64,000 nt of DNA, taken from Caecibacter massiliensis (lineage in GTDB: Bacteria; Bacillota; Negativicutes; Veillonellales; Megasphaeraceae). Where the stretch lies: NCBI GenBank assembly GCA_900095875.1, contig LT608311.1, positions 1,798,001 through 1,862,000 on the forward strand, written 5' to 3'. A model generated the notes under the pieces. The model did not search any database. It was not told the origin of the DNA and worked only from the letters and a program-made list of their open reading frames with translations. A program made the position numbers and the translations under genes. This document shows positions 35,613 to 44,267 of this stretch, piece by piece. Position 1 is the stretch's first letter; each line of letters opens with the position of its first letter.

Positions 35613-38033
35613 ATGAAATCAGGGAAAAAGAAAGTGTTAAAAATGTTAGTTATGTCTGCGCTGATGGCAGGTATATCGGCAACGGCGATGGCGGCTGTAG
35701 GAGTGGTGCAGGGCCCGACGCCTATTGACCAGGGCATGGCTAATAAGGCAGAGGATTTCACTATCTACAATGACAAGATTGCTGCTTCCTTTGCCGTAGG
35801 TTCCAATAACTACTGGAATATGACGACGGGCAGCATCCTGGACATTGCCATGATGAAAGATGGGAAATTTGGGACGGATCTGACCAATGACATTGAATTC
35901 CTCAACGATTACTGGACAGCTACTGGTTCGTGGCATGGCGAAGACCTGCTGCATACGCCCGTAAAAGATATTACGTACAAGCTGGAAGGCGATAAAAAAG
36001 TCACTGTAACGGCGAAGACGAGATATTGGACAGAAGGTCATAAATTGCCTTTGAACGTGACGATTCAGTATACGTTGGAAGATGGCAAGAATTATATTGA
36101 TATGAAGACAGTCGTCGAAAATCCGGCAGGGAATGATGCCTATCTGAATATGAACAGTGGCTATTCTATCAGTACCCTTGCCGTGAATATGTTCGGCCCC
36201 TTTGGCTTCTATCCTGATGTCAAGAGAACGGGCATACGTATCAATGAAGATCCCGAAGTCAATACGAAATACGGGGATTTCGTCGTTACGTACGGGAAAA
36301 ATTACGCCGTAGCTGTTAATACCGATCATGCCAATGCTTACAAAGGTTCATCGGGCTATAAAGATGTCTATGTGAACCGCGACATCATGCCGGGCCAGTC
36401 GTATACGTATACGGGCGAAATCCTGGTTATTCCCAATGGGGAAACGGCTCCGGTCATCGAGCGGAAGATACAGAAAGATCCGTCTATCAAGGCTGGCGTC
36501 ATTGAAGGTGTTGTCCGCGATCCCAATGGCAAACCGCTGCCCAATGCCTATGTCATCTTCAATAAGCCAGGATCTTATAAAAAGACGATAAAATCGGATG
36601 GTGTCGATCAGGTCATGAAAGATATCATGCAGCCTTTCGTCTGGAAGATTACCGATAAAGATGGCAAGTATAAAGTCACACTGCCGCAGGACAACTACGA
36701 CATTTATGTACAGAGCCAGGGAACGACACCGTCTGACGTGCAGCATGTCAATCTGAAAGGCAACACTGTGGCTGATTTCCAAGTAAAACCGGGTGCCAGA
36801 GCAGCGCTGACGGCTGTTGATGAAAACGGGAAACCTGTCGATTTTAAAGTGGTCGTCACCGGTATCAAATCGGATGTAAAAGGATTAGGAGGCTCGGTAT
36901 ATTTTACAGACCCGGCGACACACAAAGCGGATTTTGACGTATCGGCACCGGAAAATGAACTCACCTTTACGGCATATCATGGAGCCGATTATACATCGAA
37001 ACCGGTTGAATTCAAGACCTTTGTCAAAGGCGGCCAGACAGTTCAGCATCAGTTCGTCATTCCTCAGCTCATTCATCCTGAAAAGGCGGGCTGGTATGGC
37101 AATGACAATCACCAGCATGCCGACCATGGCGATGGCGCGACGACTGTCCCGGAACTCTTTGCCGCACAGCTGGCAGCCGGCCTGGACCTGAATCTCGTAC
37201 TCGATCACGACTACATCGGTAACATCAAGCCTATGCGGGAACTGGCCAATCAGTACAAAAGGCCTTTCATTCCCAACGTCGAAGTTTCTCCGGGATGGGG
37301 ACACTGGGGCTTCCTGATGGTCAATGACAAGATGCCCTGTCCGGATCCGTCTCTGACACCGGGTGAAATCATCCAGCAGGGGCATGACCGGGATGCCCTG
37401 GTCGTCATGCATCATCCCTTCACCGACTATGGTTTCCTGACCAATCGTGCTGGCGTCAAGGGTGGCGATGACCCCAGTGCGGAAAATTTTGAATTCCTGG
37501 AACTGCAATCGACAATGGATTTGTCCAATGCCAAGAATATGGATAAACGGACTCTCGATGTGGCAGAAGGTTACTGGAACCGTGGCATCAAGAAATATCT
37601 GAGTGCCGGATCGGACCAGCATGATGCGACATCCAATCTGTATCCGGGTATCATCCGCATGTATTCCCACGTCGATGGCAAATTGACAGGCCGTAAGTTT
37701 GTCAATGCCATGGCAGAAGGCAAGGCTTATGTTACTATGGGGCCTATCTTCACCCCGGCAGAACAGTCCATGTTCGGCACGACCCAGCAGACAGCGGCCG
37801 ATGGCACGTATACCTTTGAAACAAAGGTACAGGCTGTCAACGGCCTGAAAGAAGTACAGGTCGTAAGCGAAGGAAAACCGGTGGAAACGAAGGCATTCGA
37901 CAATACGACTGATCCCGTTTCTGTACAAGTCAAAGTAAAACCGGAACACGACACCTGGGTCAACGTCATTGCAAAGGATGGCAAAGACCATTATGCCGTA
38001 TCCAACCCTGTATGGGTTAAAGTAAAAAAATAA
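35613..38033 (+). CDS. Secreted PHP-domain (CehA/McbA-like) metallohydrolase
   Basis: Protein of 806 residues with a Sec signal peptide (basic start, hydrophobic core, AMA cleavage near residue 27). Residues about 30-290 form a beta-rich domain (DUF4861-like or galactose-mutarotase-like appearance; uncertain). A carboxypeptidase-regulatory-like beta-sandwich follows (about 295-395: IEGVVRDPNGKPLPNAYVIF). Near residue 500 a PHP metal-binding domain begins (GNDNHQHADH, LVLDHDYIG, VVMHHPFTDYG, SAGSDQHD), as in CehA/McbA enzymes, which hydrolyse phosphodiesters and carbamates. A short beta domain ends the protein. It lies after the choline locus and could release choline from a phosphodiester in the periplasm, but this is conjecture. 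AAAGGAG precedes the ATG. Confidence 0.75.
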   Translation: MKSGKKKVLKMLVMSALMAGISATAMAAVGVVQGPTPIDQGMANKAEDFTIYNDKIAASFAVGSNNYWNMTTGSILDIAMMKDGKFGTDLTNDIEFLNDYWTATGSWHGEDLLHTPVKDITYKLEGDKKVTVTAKTRYWTEGHKLPLNVTIQYTLEDGKNYIDMKTVVENPAGNDAYLNMNSGYSISTLAVNMFGPFGFYPDVKRTGIRINEDPEVNTKYGDFVVTYGKNYAVAVNTDHANAYKGSSGYKDVYVNRDIMPGQSYTYTGEILVIPNGETAPVIERKIQKDPSIKAGVIEGVVRDPNGKPLPNAYVIFNKPGSYKKTIKSDGVDQVMKDIMQPFVWKITDKDGKYKVTLPQDNYDIYVQSQGTTPSDVQHVNLKGNTVADFQVKPGARAALTAVDENGKPVDFKVVVTGIKSDVKGLGGSVYFTDPATHKADFDVSAPENELTFTAYHGADYTSKPVEFKTFVKGGQTVQHQFVIPQLIHPEKAGWYGNDNHQHADHGDGATTVPELFAAQLAAGLDLNLVLDHDYIGNIKPMRELANQYKRPFIPNVEVSPGWGHWGFLMVNDKMPCPDPSLTPGEIIQQGHDRDALVVMHHPFTDYGFLTNRAGVKGGDDPSAENFEFLELQSTMDLSNAKNMDKRTLDVAEGYWNRGIKKYLSAGSDQHDATSNLYPGIIRMYSHVDGKLTGRKFVNAMAEGKAYVTMGPIFTPAEQSMFGTTQQTAADGTYTFETKVQAVNGLKEVQVVSEGKPVETKAFDNTTDPVSVQVKVKPEHDTWVNVIAKDGKDHYAVSNPVWVKVKK

Positions 38034-38077
38034 AAAGCACATGATATCCTGAATGGGTCATAGGAGTCTTTCCGCAG

Positions 38078-38120
38078 ACAGCCCCGGCATGAAACGAAAA
38101 TGCCGGGGCTGTTTCTGTTG
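38078..38120 (+). terminator. Terminator after the PHP-domain gene
   Basis: A perfect 13-bp stem (38078-38090 with 38100-38112) with a 9-base loop is followed by TTTCTGTT. Confidence 0.9.
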
Positions 38121-38166
38121 TATGCCTGCCGGAGGTGTTTCTGCGTGCGCCCGGCAGGGGCTGTAC

Positions 38167-38195
38167 TGGACTTTTCCCTGACAACTCCGTATAAT
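38167..38195 (+). promoter_or_regulatory. Promoter of the O-antigen-ligase-like gene
   Basis: A perfect -10 TATAAT (38190-38195) and a partial -35 TGGACT (38167-38172) are 17 bp apart, 22 bases before the ATG at 38217. Confidence 0.55.
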
Positions 38196-38216
38196 TAAAT
38201 TGGGAGGATATGACAT

Positions 38217-39500
38217 ATGAAACTTACGACTCTATTGCCGACAGCCAGCAGTTCTCAGGAAAAAGCCCGCATACATGTAGTGTATGCGCTTTTGGGGACT
38301 GTTTTTTTTATGCCCCTTCAGATTATCGCCATGGAAGCCTGTTTTATCCTGGCACTGATTCTGGCAGCACGGTATGTATGGAAATATCCTATAGCCTCCT
38401 GGCATGATACGCCCCTTTTTAAACCAGCAGCCCTGTTTGCTATCCTGGCTTTTGTATCTCTGGCCGGATCGCCCAGGCCGCTGTTTGGCGTTGCCTTTTA
38501 CCTGTTTACAGTGCTGCAGTATTTTATTTTTTATAACCTCATAGTCGTCTTTGTCCGCGGCAGAGAAGAACGGCGCCTGTTTCTGCTCGTTTTTCTTGCC
38601 AGTGCAGCCATCGTCGTTCTATTTGGCCTGTACCAGTATGCCCACATGCTGACGCTCCATGAAGAAGAATGGGTCGATAATTCGGCCTTTCCCCTGTTAC
38701 GGCGGCGCATGTATTCCACTTTATACAATCCCAATCTTCTTTCGGAATTCCTGCTCATGGCAATCAGTGCGGCCTTTTCCCTGCTCATCGTGAGAAAACG
38801 CGCTCCGAAGAAAATGGCAGCCCTGCTGGTTCTGCTGGCGGCGCTGGCTCTCTGCCTGATCCTGACCTATTCCCGCGGCGCCTGGCTGAGTGCATGCGCT
38901 CTTGTATTCTTCTTTGGCCTCGTATGGGATAAAAGGCTCTGGCTATCCTTTCTTTGCATTCCCTTCCTCCTGGCCTTCTATCATGGCGGCATCACCCACA
39001 GGCTCTTGTCTATTTTTTATCACAGCAGTGCCGATACGTCTGTATCCATGCGTATGGACATGTGGCTGGCGGCGTTGCAGATGGTGGCAGATCATCCGTT
39101 GCTGGGAATCGGCTGGGGGGCATTTAAATTCGTCTATCCTGTATACAATGAATTGATACAGCAGGCGGGTATTACCATTTTCCATGCCCACAACATGTAC
39201 CTGAATATTCTGGCAGAAACAGGCATTGCCGGTTTCTGTGCGTTTGGCTGGCTCTTTTTTGGGGCGGGTGTCTGTGCGGTCCGCTTTTTACGCAAGCGTG
39301 GTGTACAGCCCCAGGACCGGGCTATGGCCCTGATGACGGCTGCGTCCATCCTGGCTGTAGCTATTAGCAGCTTCAGTGACTATGATTTATTTAGTACCCA
39401 GATATCACTTACTCTCTGGTTCCTCTTGGGCCTCTTTTCAAATATGCGTGAAGAATATGGGAAAAGAGAGAAAAAAAGTTTGCGAAATAATTCACAATAA
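38217..39500 (+). CDS. O-antigen ligase/polymerase-like membrane protein (Wzy_C family)
   Basis: Protein of 427 residues with about ten to twelve membrane segments. The large periplasmic loop region carries the ligase signature: SRGAWLSA, then PLLGIGWGAFKFVYPVYNE and FHAHNMYLNILAETGIAGF, where the conserved His-x-His-Asn stretch is expected. In a species with LPS genes this fits WaaL, joining O-antigen to lipid A core, but the same family includes polymerases and protein O-oligosaccharyltransferases. GGGAGG lies at 38202-38207. The rex promoter and operator overlap its last codons. Confidence 0.82.
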   Translation: MKLTTLLPTASSSQEKARIHVVYALLGTVFFMPLQIIAMEACFILALILAARYVWKYPIASWHDTPLFKPAALFAILAFVSLAGSPRPLFGVAFYLFTVLQYFIFYNLIVVFVRGREERRLFLLVFLASAAIVVLFGLYQYAHMLTLHEEEWVDNSAFPLLRRRMYSTLYNPNLLSEFLLMAISAAFSLLIVRKRAPKKMAALLVLLAALALCLILTYSRGAWLSACALVFFFGLVWDKRLWLSFLCIPFLLAFYHGGITHRLLSIFYHSSADTSVSMRMDMWLAALQMVADHPLLGIGWGAFKFVYPVYNELIQQAGITIFHAHNMYLNILAETGIAGFCAFGWLFFGAGVCAVRFLRKRGVQPQDRAMALMTAASILAVAISSFSDYDLFSTQISLTLWFLLGLFSNMREEYGKREKKSLRNNSQ

Positions 39501-39508
39501 GATATAAT
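39480..39508 (+). promoter_or_regulatory. Promoter of rex containing a Rex operator
   Basis: TTGCGA (39480-39485) and TATAAT (39503-39508) are exactly 17 bp apart. The 18 bases 39480-39497 read TTGCGAAATAATTCACAA, one mismatch from the Rex consensus TTGTGAA-N4-TTCACAA. The operator covers the -35 element, so Rex should repress its own gene when the NADH/NAD+ ratio is low. The whole site lies at the 3' end of the preceding coding region. Confidence 0.85.
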
Positions 39509-39584
39509 TAAACGTGAAGTGTTAGCACATTCATCTGATTTTATATCAGTGTGTAACGAGATAGAGAGTGGGGAGGTTCTGCCC

Positions 39585-40223
39585 ATGAGACAGAAAAAGG
39601 CGATATCCGATGCAGTCATCGAACGGCTGCCGTTGTATTATCGGGAGTTATTGTTGCTGCAGGATGCCGGTATAGATATCATTTCATCGGAAAAGCTTGG
39701 CGAACGGCTGGGAATTACACCGGAACAGATACGGAAAGATCTGACCTGTTTTGGCGCCTTTGGCAAGAAAGGTGTCGGCTATTATGTGAGCGAACTCTGT
39801 CAGCAGATTGTGGAAATCATCGGTCTGCAGCAGCATTGGAAAATCGGTATTGCCGGTATCGGTCATCTGGGCTGGGCTCTGGCGAATTACAAGACCTTTG
39901 GCCGTCTGGGATTTAGGACGATGGGGCTCTTTGATGTGGACCACCGCATTATCGGTCAGAATGTAGGCGGTGTCGTAGTCACGCCTATTTCAGAAATGGA
40001 AGAAGTCGTACGACGGGAAGGTATCCAGATCGGCATCATTACGACTCCTGCCGCTGTGGCACAGCAGGTAGCGGATCAGATGGTAGCTGCCGGCATCAAA
40101 GGCATCCTTTCCTTTGCCCCGCTGCGCTTGAACGTGCCGGACCGTATATTCGTATTCCGAGAAGATTTATCCATCGGCCTGAGCCGGATTTCCTATTATC
40201 TGACAAATAAGCCCCAGGAATGA
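39585..40223 (+). CDS. rex: Redox-sensing transcriptional repressor Rex
   Basis: Protein of 212 residues. The N-terminal winged helix (about 1-75: VIERLPLYYRELLLL, SSEKLGERLGITPEQIRKDL, FGAFGKKGVGYYV) binds the operator. A Rossmann domain (GIAGIGHLGWALANY, then GLFDVDHRIIG) binds NADH/NAD+, and the C-terminal helix swaps between subunits. Rex controls fermentation genes in Firmicutes, so it links to NAD recycling in the choline and lactate pathways encoded nearby. The ATG at 39585 has GTGGGGAGG (39568-39576). Confidence 0.95.
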   Translation: MRQKKAISDAVIERLPLYYRELLLLQDAGIDIISSEKLGERLGITPEQIRKDLTCFGAFGKKGVGYYVSELCQQIVEIIGLQQHWKIGIAGIGHLGWALANYKTFGRLGFRTMGLFDVDHRIIGQNVGGVVVTPISEMEEVVRREGIQIGIITTPAAVAQQVADQMVAAGIKGILSFAPLRLNVPDRIFVFREDLSIGLSRISYYLTNKPQE

Positions 40224-40248
40224 GCATAACGGAATTATGCATACATAA

Positions 40249-40280
40249 ACGGATCTGTCGTACAAGGCCAGATCCGTTTT
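40249..40280 (+). terminator. Terminator of rex
   Basis: A 9-bp stem ACGGATCTG (40249-40257) with CAGATCCGT (40269-40277) runs into four T. Confidence 0.82.
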
Positions 40281-40282
40281 AA

Positions 40283-40347
40283 GTTTGCAGTGGATGACTA
40301 AAAAATTAAAGTCATCTTCTATAAACTACAAGCTCCGTACTGCAAAC
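40283..40347. repeat. Nested inverted repeat between convergent genes
   Basis: Outer arms GTTTGCAGT (40283-40291) and ACTGCAAAC (40339-40347) are perfect complements. Within them GATGACT (40293-40299) and AGTCATC (40310-40316) also pair, leaving an A-rich 10-base loop and a 22-base unpaired stretch on the 3' side. It lies between the rex terminator and the terminator of the minus-strand transglycosylase gene and is not needed by either. It may be a small structured RNA or a remnant of a miniature repeat. Confidence 0.5.
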
Positions 40348-40352
40348 TATGT

Positions 40353-40402
40353 AAAAAGAACCACGCATGATGGTAGAAAAAACTTCATGCGTGGTTCTTT
40401 TT
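40353..40402. terminator. Terminator of the minus-strand GT51 gene (bidirectional form)
   Basis: An 18-bp complementary pair (40353-40370 and 40385-40402) ends in A-runs on the left and T-runs on the right, so it can terminate in both directions. It begins 4 bases past the stop codon of the minus-strand gene. Confidence 0.88.
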
Positions 40403-40405
40403 ATG

Positions 40406-41182
40406 TCATCGCTCCAGACGCAGGTTTTCTTTAAACGCATTCTGCGCCTGCTGGTCTGTAATATACCCTTGTTCGGCCATCAGCGTCAGAACGATTTTCT
40501 GGCGGTTGCGGGCCGCTTCGTAATTTTCCAGGGGATTGTAATAGCTCGGTGCCTGGAGAAGACCGGCCAGCAGGGAAGACTGGGCCAGCGTCAGGTATTC
40601 CGGTTTTTTATTGAAATAGATGCGGCTGGCCTGCTCGATTCCCGTCGCATTTGCGCCGAAGTACGCTGTGTTCAGATAGATTTCCAGTATTTCATCCTTG
40701 CTGTAATTCCGTTCCAGGAGGATGGACAGAATCAGTTCCTGTGCCTTGCGGGTCAGGGTGCGTTCCTGTGTGAGAAACGTGTTTTTGACGACCTGCTGGC
40801 TGATGGAGCTGCCTCCTTCCATTGTCCTGCCGGAGTTGAAATTCACTATGACTGCCCGGGCGATACCGATAGGGTCGATGGCCCCGTGTTCATAAAAGCG
40901 CCGGTCCTCTGTAGCGACGACGGCTTCTTTCAGACTTTTGGGCATGGCAGCGCTGGCGACATACACGGGAATTTTTTTCCGGTGTTCTTCCATGGCAGCG
41001 TGGAAATGCAGATAAGGATACAGCTTTTCGGTTATGCCCGTGTCAGGCAGGGATACGAAGCTGTGCTGTTCAGTTTTGCTGGCAGATGCCGGCTGTGCTG
41101 TCTTTGGCGTGTCGGCGATGATGTTCCAGGCAGCACAGATGATAAAGGCGATAATAAATATGAAAAGATATTTTTTTTTCAT
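40406..41182 (-). CDS. Monofunctional peptidoglycan transglycosylase (GT51)
   Basis: Protein of 258 residues with an N-terminal membrane anchor (about 4-22) and one GT51 domain. Motifs are the catalytic AVVATEDRRFYEHGAIDPIGIARA, then GGSSISQQVVKN, RKAQELILSILLERNYSKDEILEIYLN and YFGANATGIEQASRIYF. It lacks a transpeptidase domain, so it polymerises glycan strands from lipid II without cross-linking (MtgA-like). ATG 41182 has GGAGGCTC upstream on the minus strand. Confidence 0.9.
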   Translation of the reverse strand: MKKKYLFIFIIAFIICAAWNIIADTPKTAQPASASKTEQHSFVSLPDTGITEKLYPYLHFHAAMEEHRKKIPVYVASAAMPKSLKEAVVATEDRRFYEHGAIDPIGIARAVIVNFNSGRTMEGGSSISQQVVKNTFLTQERTLTRKAQELILSILLERNYSKDEILEIYLNTAYFGANATGIEQASRIYFNKKPEYLTLAQSSLLAGLLQAPSYYNPLENYEAARNRQKIVLTLMAEQGYITDQQAQNAFKENLRLER

Positions 41183-41312
41183 AGAGCCTCCTGATATAGT
41201 CATATTGTATCATACCCACAGGGGAAAATGCCAGTTTATTGCCTGTCCGGGCTTGTTTTACCTGCAGCCTGATGCCAGAAAAAACTTATTGAAAATTTTT
41301 TATACAAAATAC

Positions 41313-41341
41313 TTGCATATTTTTGCGAATGGTTGTATACT
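41313..41341 (+). promoter_or_regulatory. Promoter of argG-argH
   Basis: TTGCAT (41313-41318) and TATACT (41336-41341) are 17 bp apart, 57 bases before argG. The stretch from 41312 partly resembles an ArgR box (about 12 of 18 positions of the reverse Bacillus consensus) and would cover the -35 element; that part is weak. Confidence 0.7.
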
Positions 41342-41398
41342 ATCACACGTAGACAGTTGAAAGACACAAATTGCTGATGTTTAGAGGAGGAACCGATT

Positions 41399-42631
41399 AT
41401 GAGTGAAATTAAAAAAATCGTGTTAGCATATTCTGGTGGTTTGGATACATCCTGCATTATTCCATGGCTGAAAGAAAATTATCCCGGTGCGGAAGTTATT
41501 GCAGCCTGTGCCGATGTAGGACAGCCTGACGACTTTGAAGCTATTGAAAAGAAAGCCATCAAATCGGGCGCATCCAAAGCTTATATTATGGATATTAAGA
41601 AAGAGTTTATGGAAGACTATGTATGGCCCTGCGTCAAAGCTGATGCCGTATATGAAGGAAAGTATCTCCTGGGCACCTCCTTTGCACGGCCGCTTATTTC
41701 CAAGAAGCTCGTCGAAATCGCTAAAAAAGAAGGCGCCGACGCTATTGCCCATGGTGCAACCGGCAAAGGCAACGACCAGGTACGGTTTGAACTGACCGTC
41801 AAGGCTCTGGCTCCGGAAATAAAACTGATTGCTCCCTGGAGAATCTGGGATCTCAAATCGCGGGAAGACGAAATCAAATATGCAGAAGCACATAACGTTC
41901 CTGTCGATTACAAATCGGAAGAAAATCCCTATCCGTACAGCATGGACTGGAATATCTGGCATCTGAGCCATGAAGGCGACGATCTGGAAAATCCGGCCAA
42001 TGCCCCGAAAGATATGGTATACATGGTCACGACACAGCCGGAAAAAGCACCGGATACGCCGGAATACGTCGAACTCACTTTTGAAAAAGGGATTCCCGTA
42101 GCCGTCAACGGCAAAAAGATGGATGCTCTCGAACTTATCACGACCCTCAATGCCATCGGTGCCAAGAACGGCATCGGCATCGTAGACCTCGTAGAAAACC
42201 GTCTCGTAGGCCTGAAGAGCCGTGGCATTTATGAAAACCCGGGCGGTGCCATCATCATGTATGCCCACAGAGAATTGGAATATCTGACACTGGACAGAGC
42301 TACGTATCACTTCAAAGAACACGTTGCCAATAAATACGCTGAACTCGTATACGACGGCATGTGGTTCTCCCCGCTCCGCGAAGCACTGGCTGCGTTCGTC
42401 GATGAAACGCAGAAGACCTGCAGCGGCACGGTAAAATTGAAATTGTATAAAGGCAATATCATCAGTGCTGGTTCTTCGTCGCCCTATTCTCTCTACAGTG
42501 AAGAATATGTCACCTTCGGTGAAGACGATGTATACGACCAGAAAGATGCTGGCGGCTTCATCAACCTCTTTGGTCTGCCGCTGACCATGCGTGCTCTGAT
42601 GATGCAGAAGAACGAAAAGAAGAACAAATAA
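41399..42631 (+). CDS. argG: Argininosuccinate synthase
   Basis: Protein of 410 residues that joins citrulline and aspartate using ATP in arginine synthesis. The N-type PP-loop AYSGGLDTS is at the N-terminus, followed by [26 protein letters not shown] and the C-terminal [24 protein letters not shown] precedes the ATG. argH follows 14 bases later as one operon. Confidence 0.97.
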   Translation: MSEIKKIVLAYSGGLDTSCIIPWLKENYPGAEVIAACADVGQPDDFEAIEKKAIKSGASKAYIMDIKKEFMEDYVWPCVKADAVYEGKYLLGTSFARPLISKKLVEIAKKEGADAIAHGATGKGNDQVRFELTVKALAPEIKLIAPWRIWDLKSREDEIKYAEAHNVPVDYKSEENPYPYSMDWNIWHLSHEGDDLENPANAPKDMVYMVTTQPEKAPDTPEYVELTFEKGIPVAVNGKKMDALELITTLNAIGAKNGIGIVDLVENRLVGLKSRGIYENPGGAIIMYAHRELEYLTLDRATYHFKEHVANKYAELVYDGMWFSPLREALAAFVDETQKTCSGTVKLKLYKGNIISAGSSSPYSLYSEEYVTFGEDDVYDQKDAGGFINLFGLPLTMRALMMQKNEKKNK

Positions 42632-42645
42632 GGAGCGATTTTCTG

Positions 42646-44079
42646 ATGAAGTTATGGGGTGGCCGGTTTACGAAGGCAACGGATAAAAATGTAGAAGCAT
42701 TCAATGCATCCATTCAGTTTGATTGCCGTATGTATGCAGAAGATATCTGCGGCAGCATCGCTCATGCGACGATGCTGGCTCGTCAGGGGATTATCTCTGA
42801 TGCGGATAAAGATGCTATCGTAAACGGACTGAAACAGATATTTGAACAGATTGAGCATGATGAATTCGAATTTTCCATTGAGCTGGAAGATATTCACATG
42901 AATATAGAAAAGCGGCTGACTGATGCCATCGGCGAAGCAGGCAAGCGCCTGCATACCGGCCGCAGCCGCAATGACCAGGTAGCGCTCGATACGCATCTGT
43001 ACCTGCGCCGGGAAATTGCCGATGTGGCAGGGCTGCTCATCCAGCTGCAGCAATCCATCGTGAAAGCGGCGGAAAAATATAGCGATGTCATCATGCCGGG
43101 GTACACGCATTTGCAGCGGGCTCAGCCAATCTTGTTCAGTCATCACCTCATGGCGTATTTTTCCATGCTGTCCCGTGATTTTGAGCATCTGCAGTTTGCC
43201 TGGAACATGGCCGACCGGATGCCTCTCGGGGCGGGGGCACTGGCAGGGACGACCTATCCCCTGGACCAGCCGTATGTTGCCGATGTACTCCATTTCGGTA
43301 AATTGTATGATAACAGTATGGATGCTGTCAGTGACCGCGATTATATCATTGCTTTCCTGGAATTTGCCGCTGTCCTCATGATGCACCTGAGCCGTCTTTC
43401 CGAAGAGTTCATTCTCTGGTCCAGCTCGGAATTCAAGTTCATCGAACTTGACGATTCCCATTGCACCGGTTCTTCTATCATGCCGCAGAAGAAGAATCCC
43501 GATATCTGTGAACTCGTCCGCGGCAAAACAGGCCGATTCTATGGCCATCTCATGGCAGTACTGACCATGATGAAGGGAATCCCCATGGCCTATGATAAGG
43601 ATATGCAGGAAGATAAAGAAGGCGTTTTTGATGCCATTGATAATCTGAAGTTTGCCCTGACTATCTATGCGGCGATGATCGATAAGATGACTGTCAATGG
43701 CAAACACATGCGGGATGTCCTGGAAAAAGATTTTTCCAATGCAACCGATATGGCCGATTACCTGGCTAAGAAGGGACTGCCCTTCCGCGAAGCCCATGCC
43801 GTCGTCGGTAAAGCCGTGCATTACTGCATTGAACACGGCAAGGTGCTGCAGCAGCTCAGCCTGGAAGAACTGCAGGCCATGAGCCCGCTCTTTGAACAGG
43901 ATATTCATCATTATCTCGATATCGAAACCTGTGTGGCCCAGCGCCGTACCTACAACGGAACGGCACCGGAATCGGTGGCCCGTCAGATTGCTTCAGGAAA
44001 GGCCGTCGTAACAGGAGAAGAAGGACAGCTCCAATCATGGAATTCTGTGGTTTCCTCTGTCTATGAGTTAATCAAATAA
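42646..44079 (+). CDS. argH: Argininosuccinate lyase
   Basis: Protein of 477 residues of the fumarase/aspartase superfamily that splits argininosuccinate to arginine and fumarate. It shows the start KLWGGRF, the HTGRSRNDQVALD and MPGYTHLQRAQP segments, and the superfamily signature GSSIMPQKKNPD with the catalytic Ser. It is slightly longer than the usual 460 residues at the C-terminus. Confidence 0.97.
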   Translation: MKLWGGRFTKATDKNVEAFNASIQFDCRMYAEDICGSIAHATMLARQGIISDADKDAIVNGLKQIFEQIEHDEFEFSIELEDIHMNIEKRLTDAIGEAGKRLHTGRSRNDQVALDTHLYLRREIADVAGLLIQLQQSIVKAAEKYSDVIMPGYTHLQRAQPILFSHHLMAYFSMLSRDFEHLQFAWNMADRMPLGAGALAGTTYPLDQPYVADVLHFGKLYDNSMDAVSDRDYIIAFLEFAAVLMMHLSRLSEEFILWSSSEFKFIELDDSHCTGSSIMPQKKNPDICELVRGKTGRFYGHLMAVLTMMKGIPMAYDKDMQEDKEGVFDAIDNLKFALTIYAAMIDKMTVNGKHMRDVLEKDFSNATDMADYLAKKGLPFREAHAVVGKAVHYCIEHGKVLQQLSLEELQAMSPLFEQDIHHYLDIETCVAQRRTYNGTAPESVARQIASGKAVVTGEEGQLQSWNSVVSSVYELIK

Positions 44080-44086
44080 ACACAGC

Positions 44087-44133
44087 AACGAAAGACTGCC
44101 GTCCTCAACAGGGAACGGCAGTCTTTCGTTTTC
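44087..44133 (+). terminator. Terminator of the arginine operon
   Basis: A 16-bp stem (44087-44102 with 44115-44130) and 12-base loop run into TTTTC. Confidence 0.92.
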
Positions 44134-44183
44134 TGCGGCAGGAACGGGATTCTTTTTAAAAGACGGCCGGGTGAAATTTTTAC

Positions 44184-44212
44184 TAGTCACTATGACTGAA
44201 ATAATGTATAAT
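44184..44212 (+). promoter_or_regulatory. Promoter of the lipid A operon
   Basis: TATAAT (44207-44212) lies 17 bp after TAGTCA (44184-44189, four of six consensus bases), about 55 bases before lpxC. Confidence 0.65.
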
Positions 44213-44267
44213 AGATAAGTATGAATAAAAAAGAAACATTTTGCATCCAGAAAGGAGGGGCGTAGGA

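Noticed and set aside
36885-38042. Long minus-strand open frame (385 codons) opposite the PHP-domain gene
   Set aside because: It mirrors a clear secreted enzyme on the plus strand, has Cys/Phe/Arg-rich low-sense content and no ribosome-binding site or family motif.
41312-41329. ArgR box in the argG promoter
   Set aside because: Only about 12 of 18 positions agree with the consensus and the second half-site is poor; kept only as a remark on the promoter.
42652-43911. Minus-strand open frame of 419 codons opposite argH
   Set aside because: It is the antisense of a certain argininosuccinate lyase and shows no recognisable protein pattern.
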